The notes under the pieces are model-generated. The model saw nothing but the letters and a program-made list of their open reading frames with translations, was not told the DNA's origin and searched no databases. From positions 1 to 64,000 of the forward strand of contig NZ_JADKPR010000012.1 in the NCBI RefSeq assembly GCF_015351475.1: 64,000 bases of DNA, written 5' to 3'. The translations under genes and the position numbers were made by a program. Of the stretch, positions 48,068 to 57,568 are shown one piece after another. Within the stretch, counting starts at the first letter, position 1; each line of letters begins with the position of its first letter. The stretch is from Flavobacterium sp. HJJ. Its GTDB lineage: Bacteria; Bacteroidota; Bacteroidia; Flavobacteriales; Flavobacteriaceae.

Positions 48068-49726
48068 TTATTTTTTTGAGTCAGATATTACTTTACCGTC
48101 TTCCATTGTTATAATACGATTGCTCTTCTCTTTCCAATATGGATTTTTAGACGAAACAACGATGGTCCAATTGTGTTCTTTTGCTGTTAAGAAATCAATA
48201 ATTTCTTTAGCTACATTTTCATCCATTGTATCGGTTGGGTCTTCGTAAAAAAGAACTTTAGGCTTATGTATGATACTTCGGGCCAATAGTATTTTCTGAA
48301 CATTTGAAGAACTTAACTGTTTTGCTTCGGGAAAAATTTGAGTTTCAATACCATTTGGCAGTGATTTAACCAAACTGTTTAGCTGTAATCCAGTGATTGC
48401 CCATTTTAAATCTTCGCTGGTTATTGTTTTGTCATTAAATGTAATATTATCTAAAATATTTCCCTCAAATGGCGTCTCACCATGAATAATTGTACCAATC
48501 TGCGAACGGTATTGTCTTAGATTTATCTTTTTGAAGGTGTCATCATTAATGTAAAAAGAACCCGCAGTGTGTTGCAACAAACCCGAAAGTATTCGAATTA
48601 GTGTTGTTTTTCCCGAACCGTTTTTTCCCTCCAAAAAGATATGTTCCCCTTGATCAATTTTTAAGCTGATCATGCTTAACGTTTTTTGTTTTGAATCAGG
48701 GAATCGAAACATTAGATTTTCTGTCTCGAGACTAATATTAGTATAACAATTATCATAAGGTTCAGCTGTTTCTTCTTCTAATTCCATATCGGATACCTGC
48801 CCAATTTTTTCGGTAGCAGTCAATACATCATAAAAAGTTTCTAATCCCAAAATGATTTTCTCAACGGAATTAATCACTAATAAAATAATGATTTCTGCAG
48901 CCACAAACTGACCGATATTCATTTGTTGTGATAGTACTAAATAGCCTCCTAAAGACAATAAAGTTGCCGTAATTAAAACTTTAAAACCTATCAATTGAAT
49001 GAACTGTCTTTTGATTACGTTGAAGTGTTTTTCACGATAATCAATATAACCGGAAACGATATCATCATTTTTTTTCAAGGCATAATTGTAATTGAGATCG
49101 TTTCTGAAACTGAAATTATTACGCGCAATTTCCTGCAGCCAGCTAGCCACTTTGTATTTGAATTTAGATTCTTTCAAACTGGTATCAAGACCAGACTTGT
49201 ATGAGAATTTGAAAATGAAGTACAATAAGAAGAATAAAAGTATTCCAAAAACAATAAAGAACGGATGATACAGCGACAAAAGGATTAATCCGAATGCAAT
49301 TTGTAATAAGGCGGCCGAAAAATCAATTAATAATTTTGAAGTTCCTTTTTGAATTGTTAAAGTATCAAAAAAACGATTGGCAATTTCTGGCGGATAGGAA
49401 TTGTATAATGCTTCGAATTTTATTTTCGGCAAACGGGCTGCAAATTCAAAAGAGGAACGAATGAATATTTTCTGCTGTAAATTTTCGGTTATTCGAAGCT
49501 GCATTAACGAAAGTACCCCCACAAGAGCAACACCGATGATCACAATAATTGTTAAAACTATCCAGGAAACACTGGCGTGTCCTGATTGTATGAAATTAAT
49601 AATTGCCTGAATACCCAAAGGCAATGATAAGCTCAATAATCCTGCAAAAATTGCGTAGAAAAAAATTTGTACAACGTCTTTTTTGTCTAATTGAAGTAAA
49701 TTATAAAATCGCTTTAGTGGTGTCAT
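48068..49726 (-). CDS. ABC exporter with a degenerate ATP-binding cassette
   Basis: A 552-residue fused exporter: six transmembrane helices (about 15-300) and one cassette. Walker A is normal (FLEGKNGSGKTTLIRI, near residue 365). The signature is SSSNVQKILLARSI rather than LSGGQ, Walker B and the next Glu read LFYEDPTD instead of LLLDEP, and the H-loop segment is VVSSKNPYW without the His. Canonical ATPase activity is therefore doubtful, unless the half pairs with a full cassette elsewhere. Its ATG overlaps the TetR stop (ATGA). HlyD and TolC follow, so it is the motor or former motor of a tripartite export system. Confidence 0.9.
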   Translation of the reverse strand: MTPLKRFYNLLQLDKKDVVQIFFYAIFAGLLSLSLPLGIQAIINFIQSGHASVSWIVLTIIVIIGVALVGVLSLMQLRITENLQQKIFIRSSFEFAARLPKIKFEALYNSYPPEIANRFFDTLTIQKGTSKLLIDFSAALLQIAFGLILLSLYHPFFIVFGILLFFLLYFIFKFSYKSGLDTSLKESKFKYKVASWLQEIARNNFSFRNDLNYNYALKKNDDIVSGYIDYREKHFNVIKRQFIQLIGFKVLITATLLSLGGYLVLSQQMNIGQFVAAEIIILLVINSVEKIILGLETFYDVLTATEKIGQVSDMELEEETAEPYDNCYTNISLETENLMFRFPDSKQKTLSMISLKIDQGEHIFLEGKNGSGKTTLIRILSGLLQHTAGSFYINDDTFKKINLRQYRSQIGTIIHGETPFEGNILDNITFNDKTITSEDLKWAITGLQLNSLVKSLPNGIETQIFPEAKQLSSSNVQKILLARSIIHKPKVLFYEDPTDTMDENVAKEIIDFLTAKEHNWTIVVSSKNPYWKEKSNRIITMEDGKVISDSKK

Positions 49727-50418
49727 AAGGAAAAATTATGGTTTTGTTTTTGTAATACTCTTGTCGCTAAATCCAGATAAAATGAAGTCACTGTTGTGGT
49801 TTCACTAGAGTCAGTTATTGTTTTTAAATGATCATTGAGGAAATGCTGGTGTAAACTTCCTTCGATAATTGTCGAGGCTAAACTTTTAGAATATGGATAA
49901 TCCGGATTAGTCTCATTAATAAAATGTGCCAGTCGGTTTATTACACTTTTGTACACTAAAAAATAGCCCTCTTTGTTATCTTCATCAACTTCTTTGGTGT
50001 ACAAAGCTTTGCTGAATTCGGATATAATGATTTTGTTTAAAATTGCTTCGTTGATATGTTTTGTACTGTCATCATCTATGATTTTTTCGGTAACAACCGT
50101 TATGGCTTTTGTTAATTTTTCGATAGAATTCTCAATGTTATTGGTTGCAAAAAGGAGTTTGTATTCCATCCAGCTCCAATACCAAGTCGATAAGTAAATA
50201 ACGAGTTTGTGTTTGTTTTCAAAATACCGATAAATAGAACTTTCGTTGGATTGTATACGCTCGCCAAGTTTCTTAAAAGTGAAATGTTCCAATCCAATTT
50301 CTTCGATCAATAAAATACTGTTCTGAATAATTTTTTTACCTAATTCTGATGTTTCAGGATCTTTGATATACAGTTTTTCATTGACTTTTATTTTTAAATT
50401 TTCTATCAAAGTGCTCAT
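49723..50418 (-). CDS. TetR/AcrR family regulator
   Basis: A 231-residue regulator. The helix-turn-helix is in the N-terminal third (FTKKLGERIQSNESSIYRYF-like, about 46-66), and the C-terminal ligand domain is helical. Placed first in the operon, with a 4-bp overlap to the ABC gene, it probably represses its own export operon in the absence of a substrate. A -7 box TAATTTTG lies at 50437-50444. The start MSTLIENLKIKV at 50418 is favoured over an ATG at 50439. Confidence 0.85.
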   Translation of the reverse strand: MSTLIENLKIKVNEKLYIKDPETSELGKKIIQNSILLIEEIGLEHFTFKKLGERIQSNESSIYRYFENKHKLVIYLSTWYWSWMEYKLLFATNNIENSIEKLTKAITVVTEKIIDDDSTKHINEAILNKIIISEFSKALYTKEVDEDNKEGYFLVYKSVINRLAHFINETNPDYPYSKSLASTIIEGSLHQHFLNDHLKTITDSSETTTVTSFYLDLATRVLQKQNHNFSL

Positions 50419-50436
50419 GGTCAGCTGTTTTTTATA

Positions 50437-50444
50437 CAAAATTA
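50437..50444 (-). promoter_or_regulatory. -7 box of the TetR-export operon
   Basis: TAATTTTG on the minus strand, 18 nt before the preferred TetR ATG. Confidence 0.4.
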
Positions 50445-50599
50445 ATAGTAATACTTTTGACTTAGTGATTTTAACATTTAATTATGTGAAAAATGATCAT
50501 TTTCTAATGTTGTTTTAATGTTGGACTTATTTTGTATGTAATTACTTTAGTTTTTTGTAAAAAAGAAATTGGTAAATTAGCTATTGATAAAAAAATACA

Positions 50600-51200
50600 A
50601 TGATATCGATGGAAGATTCAACAGATTTAAAGAAGCAAAATTTAGACAAAATGAAACAAGTTGCTTTGGCCGTTTTAGCATTGGCAATAATTGGCTTTTG
50701 TGGCAAATCATTATAAAATTGGCTGGTTAAAAGCTTTAAGCGAGGCTGCGATGGTCGGAGGCATTGCCGATTGGTTTGCTGTTGTGGCGCTGTTTCGGCA
50801 TCCGTTGGGGATACCGATACCGCATACGGCTTTGATTCCTAGCAATAAAGACAAAATTGGGGAGAACCTCGGGAATTTTGTTTCGGATGAGTTTTTGACA
50901 AGAGAAAAATTGGAAGTAAAAATTGAGAATTTTAATGTCGCTGTAAATGATGGCCGATAAAAATGCTGATCTTGCAGCTGGTTTGATAGCCGATAATGTG
51001 ATTTCCAGCGTCTTAAAAACAATTGATGATTTGATAGCTTCCACAGTAAAAGACTGGAACACTGATGAAGTTTCCGAAAAAATGGAACTTGAAATAGGAA
51101 AGATCTTCAATACATTCGGATTAATGGTACGCTTGTGGGCGGTTTGGCAGGGCTTCTGATCTATGTCGTTGAGAATGTACTGCACAGTTTTATTTTGTAA
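50600..51200 (+). pseudogene. Decayed DUF445 (membrane protein) gene
   Basis: The fragments are clearly DUF445: frame 1 MKQVALAVLALAIIGF; then, after a one-T insertion in the TTTT run near 50697, FVANHYKIGWLKALSEAAM, ADWFAVVALFRHPLG and IPHTALIPSNKDKIGENLG; then ADKNADLAAGLIADNVI in another frame. A large internal part (DUF445 proteins are around 400 residues) is missing before ASTVKDWNTDEVSEKMELE. A missing base in the AAA run near 51100 shifts the final INGTLVGGLAGLLIYVVENV out of frame. At least two frameshifts plus a large deletion make it non-functional. Confidence 0.85.
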
Positions 51201-51243
51201 TCTGGATATGAGCGTTATCATATTTCAATTTTTCTAATTGCTT

Positions 51244-51251
51244 TATTTTTG
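51244..51251 (+). promoter_or_regulatory. -7 box of the CoA-transferase gene
   Basis: TATTTTTG ends 18 nt before the ATG at 51270. Confidence 0.45.
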
Positions 51252-51269
51252 TTCTAAATTTAAGATTTT

Positions 51270-52544
51270 ATGGGAAAATATGTTACTGCAGAAGAAGCTG
51301 TAAAGGCAGTAAAATCAGGTGACAGAGTATATCTTCAGGCCGCCGGAGCAACACCGACAATTCTTGCTAATGCATTGGCTGAAAGAGCTTCGGAGCTTCG
51401 CAATGTAGAAATATGCCATCTGCATACTGAAGGCGAAGCACGATACGCCAATCCTGAGCTTGCAGAAAGTTTTCATGTCAATTCCTTTTTTATTGGCGGG
51501 AATGTCCGGCATACTTTAAAGGCGGGGAATGGCTCTTATACTCCTGTCTTTTTGAGTGAATTGCCACGTTTGTTTCGGAGAAATGTATTACCGCTGGATG
51601 TTGTTTTTATTCATGTTTCGCCTCCCGATAATCATGGGTATTGTTCTCTTGGAGTTTCGGTGGAAGCTTCGATTGCAGCGATTGAGAATGCAAAAATTGT
51701 GATTGCACAGGTAAATCCGCAGATGCCGAGAACTTTTGGCGACGGGATTCTTCATATTTCAGAGATAACGTATTTGGTAGTCGTGGATGTCCCGATTTAT
51801 TCTCATGAAGAGGAGCCTTTTACTGCCGAAGAGGATAAAATAGGAGATTATATTGCCTCTTTGATTGAAGACAGAAGCACGCTCCAAATGGGAATCGGAT
51901 CCATTCCAAATGCCGCTTTGAGCAAATTAGGTAATCATAAAGATTTAGGCCTGCATACCGAAATGTTTTCGGATGGCGTGATTGATTTAATCGAGAGCAA
52001 TGTGATAAACTGCAATTATAAAGGTTCGTTGAGAGGGAGAGTGCTGTCCACTTTTGTTTTGGGATCGAAGCGTCTGTATGATTTTGTAGATAATAATCCG
52101 TTTATAGAATTACGGGAATCTTCAACGGTTAATGATACCGCCCGAATTCGGAAAAATCCAAAAATGATTGCTATCAATTCAGCAATAGAAGTTGATTTGA
52201 CTGGACAGGTCTGTGCCGATTCTATAGGTCCAAGAATGTATTCGGGTGTTGGAGGACAAATGGATTTTATACGCGGTGCATCTTTGAGTGATGGCGGAAA
52301 AGCGATTATTGCCCTGCCGTCTACCACCAAAAACGGTGTGAGTAGAATTGTTCCTTTCTTGAAGCATGGAGCAGGAGTAGTTACAACAAGAGGCCATATT
52401 CAGTATGTAATTACCGAAAATGGAATTGCCGATTTGTATGGTAAAACTTTAAAACAGCGAGCTGTAGAAATGGTTAAGATTGCTCATTCAGACCATCAGG
52501 AAAGTATTGAACGGGAATATTTTTATCTGCTGGAAAAAATGTAG
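51270..52544 (+). CDS. Acetyl-CoA hydrolase/CoA-transferase family protein
   Basis: A 424-residue CoA-transferase of the acetyl-CoA hydrolase/4-hydroxybutyrate CoA-transferase family. The N-terminal half has VYLQAAGATPTILANAL; the second half has GIGSIPNAAL and LHTEMFSDG with the catalytic Glu231, followed by VGGQMDFIRGASLS. It moves CoA between acetyl-CoA and another carboxylate. The natural pair is not predictable. Monocistronic; cytoplasmic. Confidence 0.9.
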   Translation: MGKYVTAEEAVKAVKSGDRVYLQAAGATPTILANALAERASELRNVEICHLHTEGEARYANPELAESFHVNSFFIGGNVRHTLKAGNGSYTPVFLSELPRLFRRNVLPLDVVFIHVSPPDNHGYCSLGVSVEASIAAIENAKIVIAQVNPQMPRTFGDGILHISEITYLVVVDVPIYSHEEEPFTAEEDKIGDYIASLIEDRSTLQMGIGSIPNAALSKLGNHKDLGLHTEMFSDGVIDLIESNVINCNYKGSLRGRVLSTFVLGSKRLYDFVDNNPFIELRESSTVNDTARIRKNPKMIAINSAIEVDLTGQVCADSIGPRMYSGVGGQMDFIRGASLSDGGKAIIALPSTTKNGVSRIVPFLKHGAGVVTTRGHIQYVITENGIADLYGKTLKQRAVEMVKIAHSDHQESIEREYFYLLEKM

Positions 52545-52591
52545 CTCATCGAAAGCAAATCTGAAATAAAAAAAATATTATTCTGTGAATT

Positions 52592-53152
52592 TTAAATTTT
52601 TTCTTTTCTGACTGCCCATTGGTAGATTTTATACATGCCGTAACCAGTAATTAAACCGCACAAATAACCTGAAAGGATATCTAATGGATAATGAAGGCCT
52701 AGATAAATTCGGCTGTAAGCGAAGATTAATGGCCATAAAAACAGTAAACCAAAATATTTGAACTGTTTTTTGAAAATAAGATATAAAAAAGTCGCTACAG
52801 CCATTGTATTTGCTGCATGGCCTGAAAAAAAGCTAAAAGAAGTACGTGACTGAACAATTCTTATAATAGTGTTTATTTCGGGATTATTACAAGGCCTTGC
52901 ACGCTGAAAGGTATATTTAAACAAATTGGTGATCTGATCTGTTGCCAATACTAAAACGGCAACAAAAAGCAGTAAATATCCCGTTTTTTTTATTCCTAAT
53001 TTAGTGTAAATAAGATAAAACAGCAACAGGAAAAAGGGAATCCAATTGGTTTGTTTGGTAATAATAAGCCATAGCTCATCATAGGTGTCGGATCCTAAAC
53101 CATTAAGATAAATGAATAATTGAGTATCTAGCGCAAGTATTTTTTCTAGCAT
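52592..53152 (-). CDS. PAP2-family membrane phosphatase
   Basis: A 186-residue integral membrane phosphatase. The three PAP2 motifs are present: KYTFQRARP (KX6RP), SFFSGHAAN (SGH) and SRIYLGLHYPLDILSG (SRX5HX3D). About five hydrophobic helices surround them. It may dephosphorylate phosphatidic acid, undecaprenyl pyrophosphate or similar lipids. The ATG overlaps the tatA stop by one base (TAATG), suggesting coupling. Confidence 0.93.
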   Translation of the reverse strand: MLEKILALDTQLFIYLNGLGSDTYDELWLIITKQTNWIPFFLLLFYLIYTKLGIKKTGYLLLFVAVLVLATDQITNLFKYTFQRARPCNNPEINTIIRIVQSRTSFSFFSGHAANTMAVATFLYLIFKKQFKYFGLLFLWPLIFAYSRIYLGLHYPLDILSGYLCGLITGYGMYKIYQWAVRKEKI

Positions 53153-53550
53153 TACATCTGGCGTTTTACCGGTCCGGTTATATCGTCTAAAATTGAAGAA
53201 CCGTCTGGATTTGTTATTCCGCTTGCTATACTTTCTTTGGTTTTATTTACTTCGGAAGTGAATGTGTCTGTTATTCCATTAAATGTGTTTGAAGTATTGC
53301 CCAAAAGACTGTTTTTTGCTTTATTAATTTCAGAATTAATACCGCCAGTCAGTTCATTCAAGGTTTGCTGGTCAAAACCATTGGCTTCGGCTCCTTTTTG
53401 AATTTCACTTTTGATATCATTGGTTGCGTTTTTAAGCTGTGCCATAGCTTTACCCATAGTACGTGCCATTTCAGGTACTTTATCGGAACCAAAAAGCATC
53501 AATACGATAAACAAAATAAAAACTAATTCGCCTCCTCCTATTCCAAACAT
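53152..53550 (-). CDS. tatA: Twin-arginine translocase subunit TatA
   Basis: 132 residues. The N-terminal hydrophobic helix (ELVFILFIVLMLFGSDKVPEMARTMGKAM) with the FGSDKVPE hinge is the TatA/E signature, followed by an amphipathic helix and a polar tail. TatA builds the pore for folded proteins in the cytoplasmic membrane. No tatC is in the window. A -7 box is at 53570-53577. Confidence 0.93.
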   Translation of the reverse strand: MFGIGGGELVFILFIVLMLFGSDKVPEMARTMGKAMAQLKNATNDIKSEIQKGAEANGFDQQTLNELTGGINSEINKAKNSLLGNTSNTFNGITDTFTSEVNKTKESIASGITNPDGSSILDDITGPVKRQM

Positions 53551-53569
53551 ATTTTTTGTATTTAAACGA

Positions 53570-53577
53570 CAAAGATA
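53570..53577 (-). promoter_or_regulatory. -7 box of tatA
   Basis: TATCTTTG on the minus strand, 19 nt before the ATG. Confidence 0.45.
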
Positions 53578-53620
53578 TTAAAATTTAAAACTTTGTCTTT
53601 TAAAATTGTCTTAAAAAGCT

Positions 53621-53800
53621 AAAAAGACACTAAGTTTCTGAGGTACTAAGCTGCTAAGTTCCAAAGTCCTTATTTAGAATTAAAAATATTAACGAATTCT
53701 CATCTTACTCTTAAAAAAAATGCTAAGCCTCTAAGATGCTAAGCTTTATTCGCTCAAAAAAACCTTAGAAACTCAGCATCTCAGAAACTTAGTATCTTTT
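53621..53800. repeat. CTAAG-type palindromic element, copy 2
   Basis: Arms 53622-53660 and 53761-53800 are inverse repeats (32 of 39 positions; AAAAGA.ACTAAGTTTCTGAG is shared). The interior has direct repeats ATGCTAAGCCTCTAAG and ATGCTAAGC. It lies between the tatA promoter and the M1 peptidase stop, and its unit TTTCTAAG also occurs at 22515-22602. Confidence 0.7.
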
Positions 53801-53803
53801 AAC

Positions 53804-56053
53804 CTAATCAAACTTAGATTTTATCTCTGTTTTTGGCCATGAATTATTGGTTACATCAATATCAGCAGTTTCTAATTTTGGATCTATCTGAATTTGTTTT
53901 ATTGCTTTTGAAACTGCATATACTTTCTTTGCTGTTTCATTATTTTGTCTCCAGATCTGAGCTGGGTATTTATAATTGTCAGCTGTTCCGTCTTCATAAG
54001 TAATCTGAACAATAATAGGCATTGGCATGCCTCCAGGCTTATTGAATTCTACCTCGTAGAAATATTTAGGATTCTTTAAACTTGTTTTTTCCTCTGGGGC
54101 AACATTTTGATCTACATAATCAGAAAGCAGTTTTACTTCCTCCAGTTTCATTGGTTTTTTTGATGAAGAATCTAATTCTGAATTATCACCTTCAACTAGA
54201 TAAACAAACGGTCCTTTTTCAAAACCAAAACGCCCTTTCTTTACTTTAGCTGCTTTTAAGGCAGCAGTAGGAGTTTCGGTAACAAAATATTGTTTTACAC
54301 TGTTAATTCCAATATCTACAAAGTCTGTTGAATAAAACCATCCTCTAAAAAACCAGTCCAAATCCACTGCCGATGCATCTTCCATCGTTCTGAAAAAATC
54401 TTCTGGAGTTGGGTGTTTGAATTTCCATCTGTTGGCATACATTTTAAATGCATAATCAAACAATTCACGACCCATAATAGTTTCTCTTAATATATTTAGC
54501 CCAGTGGCAGGTTTCCCATAAGCATTATTACCAAACTGAATAATGTTTTCAGAATTTGACATAATAGGTTCTAAAAGTTTTTGATCTAAGCTCATATAAG
54601 GAATAATATTTTTGGCAGGACCTCGTCGGGAAGGGTAATTTGTGCCTAATTCCTGTTCTGCCATATATTCCATAAATGAATTTAAACCTTCGTCCATCCA
54701 AGTCCACTGACGCTCATCTGAATTCACGATCATTGGGAAAAAGTTATGCCCCACTTCATGAACAATAACACCAATCATTCCATTTTTAATTTGTTCACTA
54801 GCCACTCCATTTTCGTCAGGACGGCCATAATTCCAGCAAATCATAGGGTATTCCATACCTTGATCTTCTGCAGAAACGGATACTGCTTTTGGATAAGGGT
54901 AATCAAAAGTATGAGATGAATAACTCTTTAAAGTATGGGCGACAGTTTTTGTTGATGTTTCACCCCAAAGCGGGTTTGCCTCTTTTGGATAAACCGATTC
55001 GGCCATAACCACTCTATTTCCCATCTGCACGGCCATAGCATCATAAATAAATTTTCTTGAAGCCGCAATTCCAAAATCCCTTACGTTTTTGGCGCTAAAT
55101 TTCCATGTTTTCTTTTTGTCCGAAAATCCTTTTTCGGCAGCTTCGGCCTCGGCTTGTGTAACAATAACGACAGGTTTATCGAAAGATTTTTGAGCCAGTT
55201 CATATCTTTTTAGCTGTTCAGCAGTAAATACTTCGCTTCGGTTCATTAATTCTCCAGTCGCATCAATAACATGATCTGCCGGTACTGTAATATTCACATC
55301 AAAATTCCCAAATGGCAGAGCAAATTCACCAGCTCCCCAAAACTGCATATTCTGCCATCCCTCAACATCATTATATACAGCCATTCTAGGATAGAACTGG
55401 GCTATAACATATAATCTGTTTCCGTCTTTTTCAAAAAATTCATATCCGGAACGTCCATTGCTGGTTTCTTTCTGATAGTTATTGATGTTGTACCACCACT
55501 TTGTTGAAAAAGTAATTTTTTCACCGGGTTTCATAGGAACAGCCAGATTAATACGCATCATAGTTTGATTGATGGTGTAGGACATTGGACTTCCTTTTGC
55601 ATCTTTTACATATTCTATATTAAAACCACGTTCTAATTCTTGTTTTAAATATTCATCAGTAAATTTAGCTGGAGTTAAAACGGGTTCTATTTTTTCATTT
55701 TTAACTAATGGTGACTGAGAGTTTTTCGCCGCTTGGTTTTGATCCAATTGCACCCACAGATATTCTAAAATATCAGGAGAGTTGTTATAATAAGTAATAG
55801 TTTCTGATCCGCTTAGCCTTGCATTCTTGTCGTCCAGCTCTATGTTGATATCGTAATCGGCTCTTTGCTGATAATAAGCAGGACCGGGAGCGCCGGATGC
55901 AGTACGAAACATATTGGGCGTTGCCAATAAATCATACATCTGGCTGAATTTATTTGTATCGTATTTACCTGGCTGTTTAACGGCAGGAGTTGCTGCTTTT
56001 TCCTGTGCCAATAAGATTGTCGGAAGAATGAATAAAAGTGAAATTTTTCTCAT
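53804..56053 (-). CDS. M1-family metallopeptidase
   Basis: A 749-residue secreted zinc aminopeptidase-like protein with a signal peptide (FILPTILLAQ). The zinc site is HEVGHNFFP near residue 430 with a downstream Glu in WMDEGLNSFMEYM. The substrate-recognition motif is GMEYP in SAEDQGMEYPMICWN rather than GAMEN. These features mark the Bacteroidota M1 group. Probably periplasmic or outer-membrane-facing peptide digestion. Monocistronic. Confidence 0.92.
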   Translation of the reverse strand: MRKISLLFILPTILLAQEKAATPAVKQPGKYDTNKFSQMYDLLATPNMFRTASGAPGPAYYQQRADYDINIELDDKNARLSGSETITYYNNSPDILEYLWVQLDQNQAAKNSQSPLVKNEKIEPVLTPAKFTDEYLKQELERGFNIEYVKDAKGSPMSYTINQTMMRINLAVPMKPGEKITFSTKWWYNINNYQKETSNGRSGYEFFEKDGNRLYVIAQFYPRMAVYNDVEGWQNMQFWGAGEFALPFGNFDVNITVPADHVIDATGELMNRSEVFTAEQLKRYELAQKSFDKPVVIVTQAEAEAAEKGFSDKKKTWKFSAKNVRDFGIAASRKFIYDAMAVQMGNRVVMAESVYPKEANPLWGETSTKTVAHTLKSYSSHTFDYPYPKAVSVSAEDQGMEYPMICWNYGRPDENGVASEQIKNGMIGVIVHEVGHNFFPMIVNSDERQWTWMDEGLNSFMEYMAEQELGTNYPSRRGPAKNIIPYMSLDQKLLEPIMSNSENIIQFGNNAYGKPATGLNILRETIMGRELFDYAFKMYANRWKFKHPTPEDFFRTMEDASAVDLDWFFRGWFYSTDFVDIGINSVKQYFVTETPTAALKAAKVKKGRFGFEKGPFVYLVEGDNSELDSSSKKPMKLEEVKLLSDYVDQNVAPEEKTSLKNPKYFYEVEFNKPGGMPMPIIVQITYEDGTADNYKYPAQIWRQNNETAKKVYAVSKAIKQIQIDPKLETADIDVTNNSWPKTEIKSKFD

Positions 56054-56119
56054 AAACTAAAACTAGAGTGGTTTTAAAGCGGTGAAAATAATAATTTTTA
56101 ACAAAATTGTTGCTAACCA

Positions 56120-56623
56120 TTAATATTTTAACACTTGTTTAGTGGATGTTTCTGAGAAAAGAAAGCTTTTTTTGATATTAAAGGCAGTTACATTCACAAT
56201 ATTCTGCTGTACTGCAAAGCAGTCAACCAATACGGAATTATAAATTTCAATCGTATTTATTTTCGAAATATCTTTAATGCTTATATAACAGACCAGTACA
56301 TCGCCATCTATTTCTTTACTTAAGAAATTCATGGTTTTTGACTGTCCGTTAACTTTTAAAGAAAAATTCTCTGCTAGGTATTTTTTTAATAGTTCTATAG
56401 ATTCAGGTGTTTCTTTGTTTGTTCCCAAAAAAAGTTTTTTACCGTATTTTTTTTCTAAAGCCTTATCAATATCGTCTACGAAAATTCGTGCAGTAATCTG
56501 AAGCATTTTCTTTTCGGGAGCATAATTAATCTGATAAATAGCCATGTAAAATTTATGCATGGCAAAACTGCTCATCGAAACGATAAAAACCAGCAAAAGA
56601 ACTGAAACTACTCTTTTTTTCAT
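56120..56623 (-). CDS. DUF6702 family secreted protein
   Basis: A 167-residue protein with a signal peptide (VLLLVFIVSMSSFA then MHKFYM). Conserved DUF6702 landmarks are AMHKFYMAIYQINYAPEKK, FVDDIDKALEKKYGK and LKVNGQS. Function unknown; periplasmic or surface location is inferred. Its ATG overlaps the stop of the upstream CarboxypepD_reg-like gene by 4 bp, so the two are likely cotranscribed. Confidence 0.8.
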   Translation of the reverse strand: MKKRVVSVLLLVFIVSMSSFAMHKFYMAIYQINYAPEKKMLQITARIFVDDIDKALEKKYGKKLFLGTNKETPESIELLKKYLAENFSLKVNGQSKTMNFLSKEIDGDVLVCYISIKDISKINTIEIYNSVLVDCFAVQQNIVNVTAFNIKKSFLFSETSTKQVLKY

Positions 56624-57378
56624 TTTTCTACAGTAGCAATATGCTTGAAAGTATCATATTTATTAATTAAAAAATCCATTATCGCAAACTGCTGTTTGGG
56701 GTCAAGATAATTTTTTGATTTTGGGTCATTTTCACAGTATAAAAGAAAAAGCCCAATCTGATCATCCTTGATTTTCAATTTATTCGTAAAAAAAGAATAA
56801 CTAACACTATGCATCGCAACGTTCGTGAAACTGACATCAGAAATGAAATCAGATTTTTCAGGATTATTTTTGAATAAATTTTTAAAGATTTTATTATACA
56901 CACGGATAACATCCATTGCATTAGGATCTCCTGTGCCTGTAGGCATCATCAAAATGTTATTTGGAGACGATAGATTGTCATCATAGTACTGGGTATCAAC
57001 AATTTTTTGGGTGTTTCCTAATCCAAGCTGCGGAACATGTTTAGCATATACAACTACATTTAGTAATTCATTAGCAACTGCATGCAGTTTTATTCTGTAA
57101 AAAAAAGAATTAAAATCCGAGGCTTTAAGCACTACTTTTTCACTTTTAAAACCTAAACTTGTAATCACTAAAGTATCATTGATTTTGGCCAAAATAGCGA
57201 ACATTCCTTTACTGTCAATTAAATCGCCTGTCTGTGAATTTACATTAAAAACCAAACCGCTTTCAATCGCTGTAGAATCATTTACTATTTTTCCATGTAA
57301 TGCTTTTCGGGTCAGCATTTGGCTAAAACAAAATTGACAGCTTAAAAACAAAACTGAAATTTTCAATATACTTTTCAT
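56620..57378 (-). CDS. Secreted CarboxypepD_reg-like domain protein
   Basis: 252 residues with a signal peptide (LKISVLFLSCQFCFSQ) and an N-terminal CarboxypepD_reg-like beta-sandwich (about 25-100: GLVFNVNSQTGDLIDSKGMF). The C-terminal part is unrecognised; its GLFLLYCENDPKSKNYLDPK block is weakly like the endings of the two proteins at 57569 and 58339. Such domains are common carriers of unknown passengers in Bacteroidota. Confidence 0.7.
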   Translation of the reverse strand: MKSILKISVLFLSCQFCFSQMLTRKALHGKIVNDSTAIESGLVFNVNSQTGDLIDSKGMFAILAKINDTLVITSLGFKSEKVVLKASDFNSFFYRIKLHAVANELLNVVVYAKHVPQLGLGNTQKIVDTQYYDDNLSSPNNILMMPTGTGDPNAMDVIRVYNKIFKNLFKNNPEKSDFISDVSFTNVAMHSVSYSFFTNKLKIKDDQIGLFLLYCENDPKSKNYLDPKQQFAIMDFLINKYDTFKHIATVEK

Positions 57379-57568
57379 TTATAATTACTTAGGTGATTAA
57401 CTTGTTAGAAGATTCTTAAATCCAAAACTACGTTTTTTTACCTATTAAAATTACAACTTTATTTAAAACTTAAGTTTAAGATATATGATTATTTTTTATG
57501 AAATCCACATCTAAAACAAAAGTTCTAAACACCTTTTTTTATAATTATAAAGAAAGATTTTCTTTGTG

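Noticed and set aside
50711..51221. Minus-strand ORFs of 103 and 161 codons over the DUF445 region
   Set aside because: The plus-strand reading has clear DUF445 motifs; the minus-strand products are low-information shadows.
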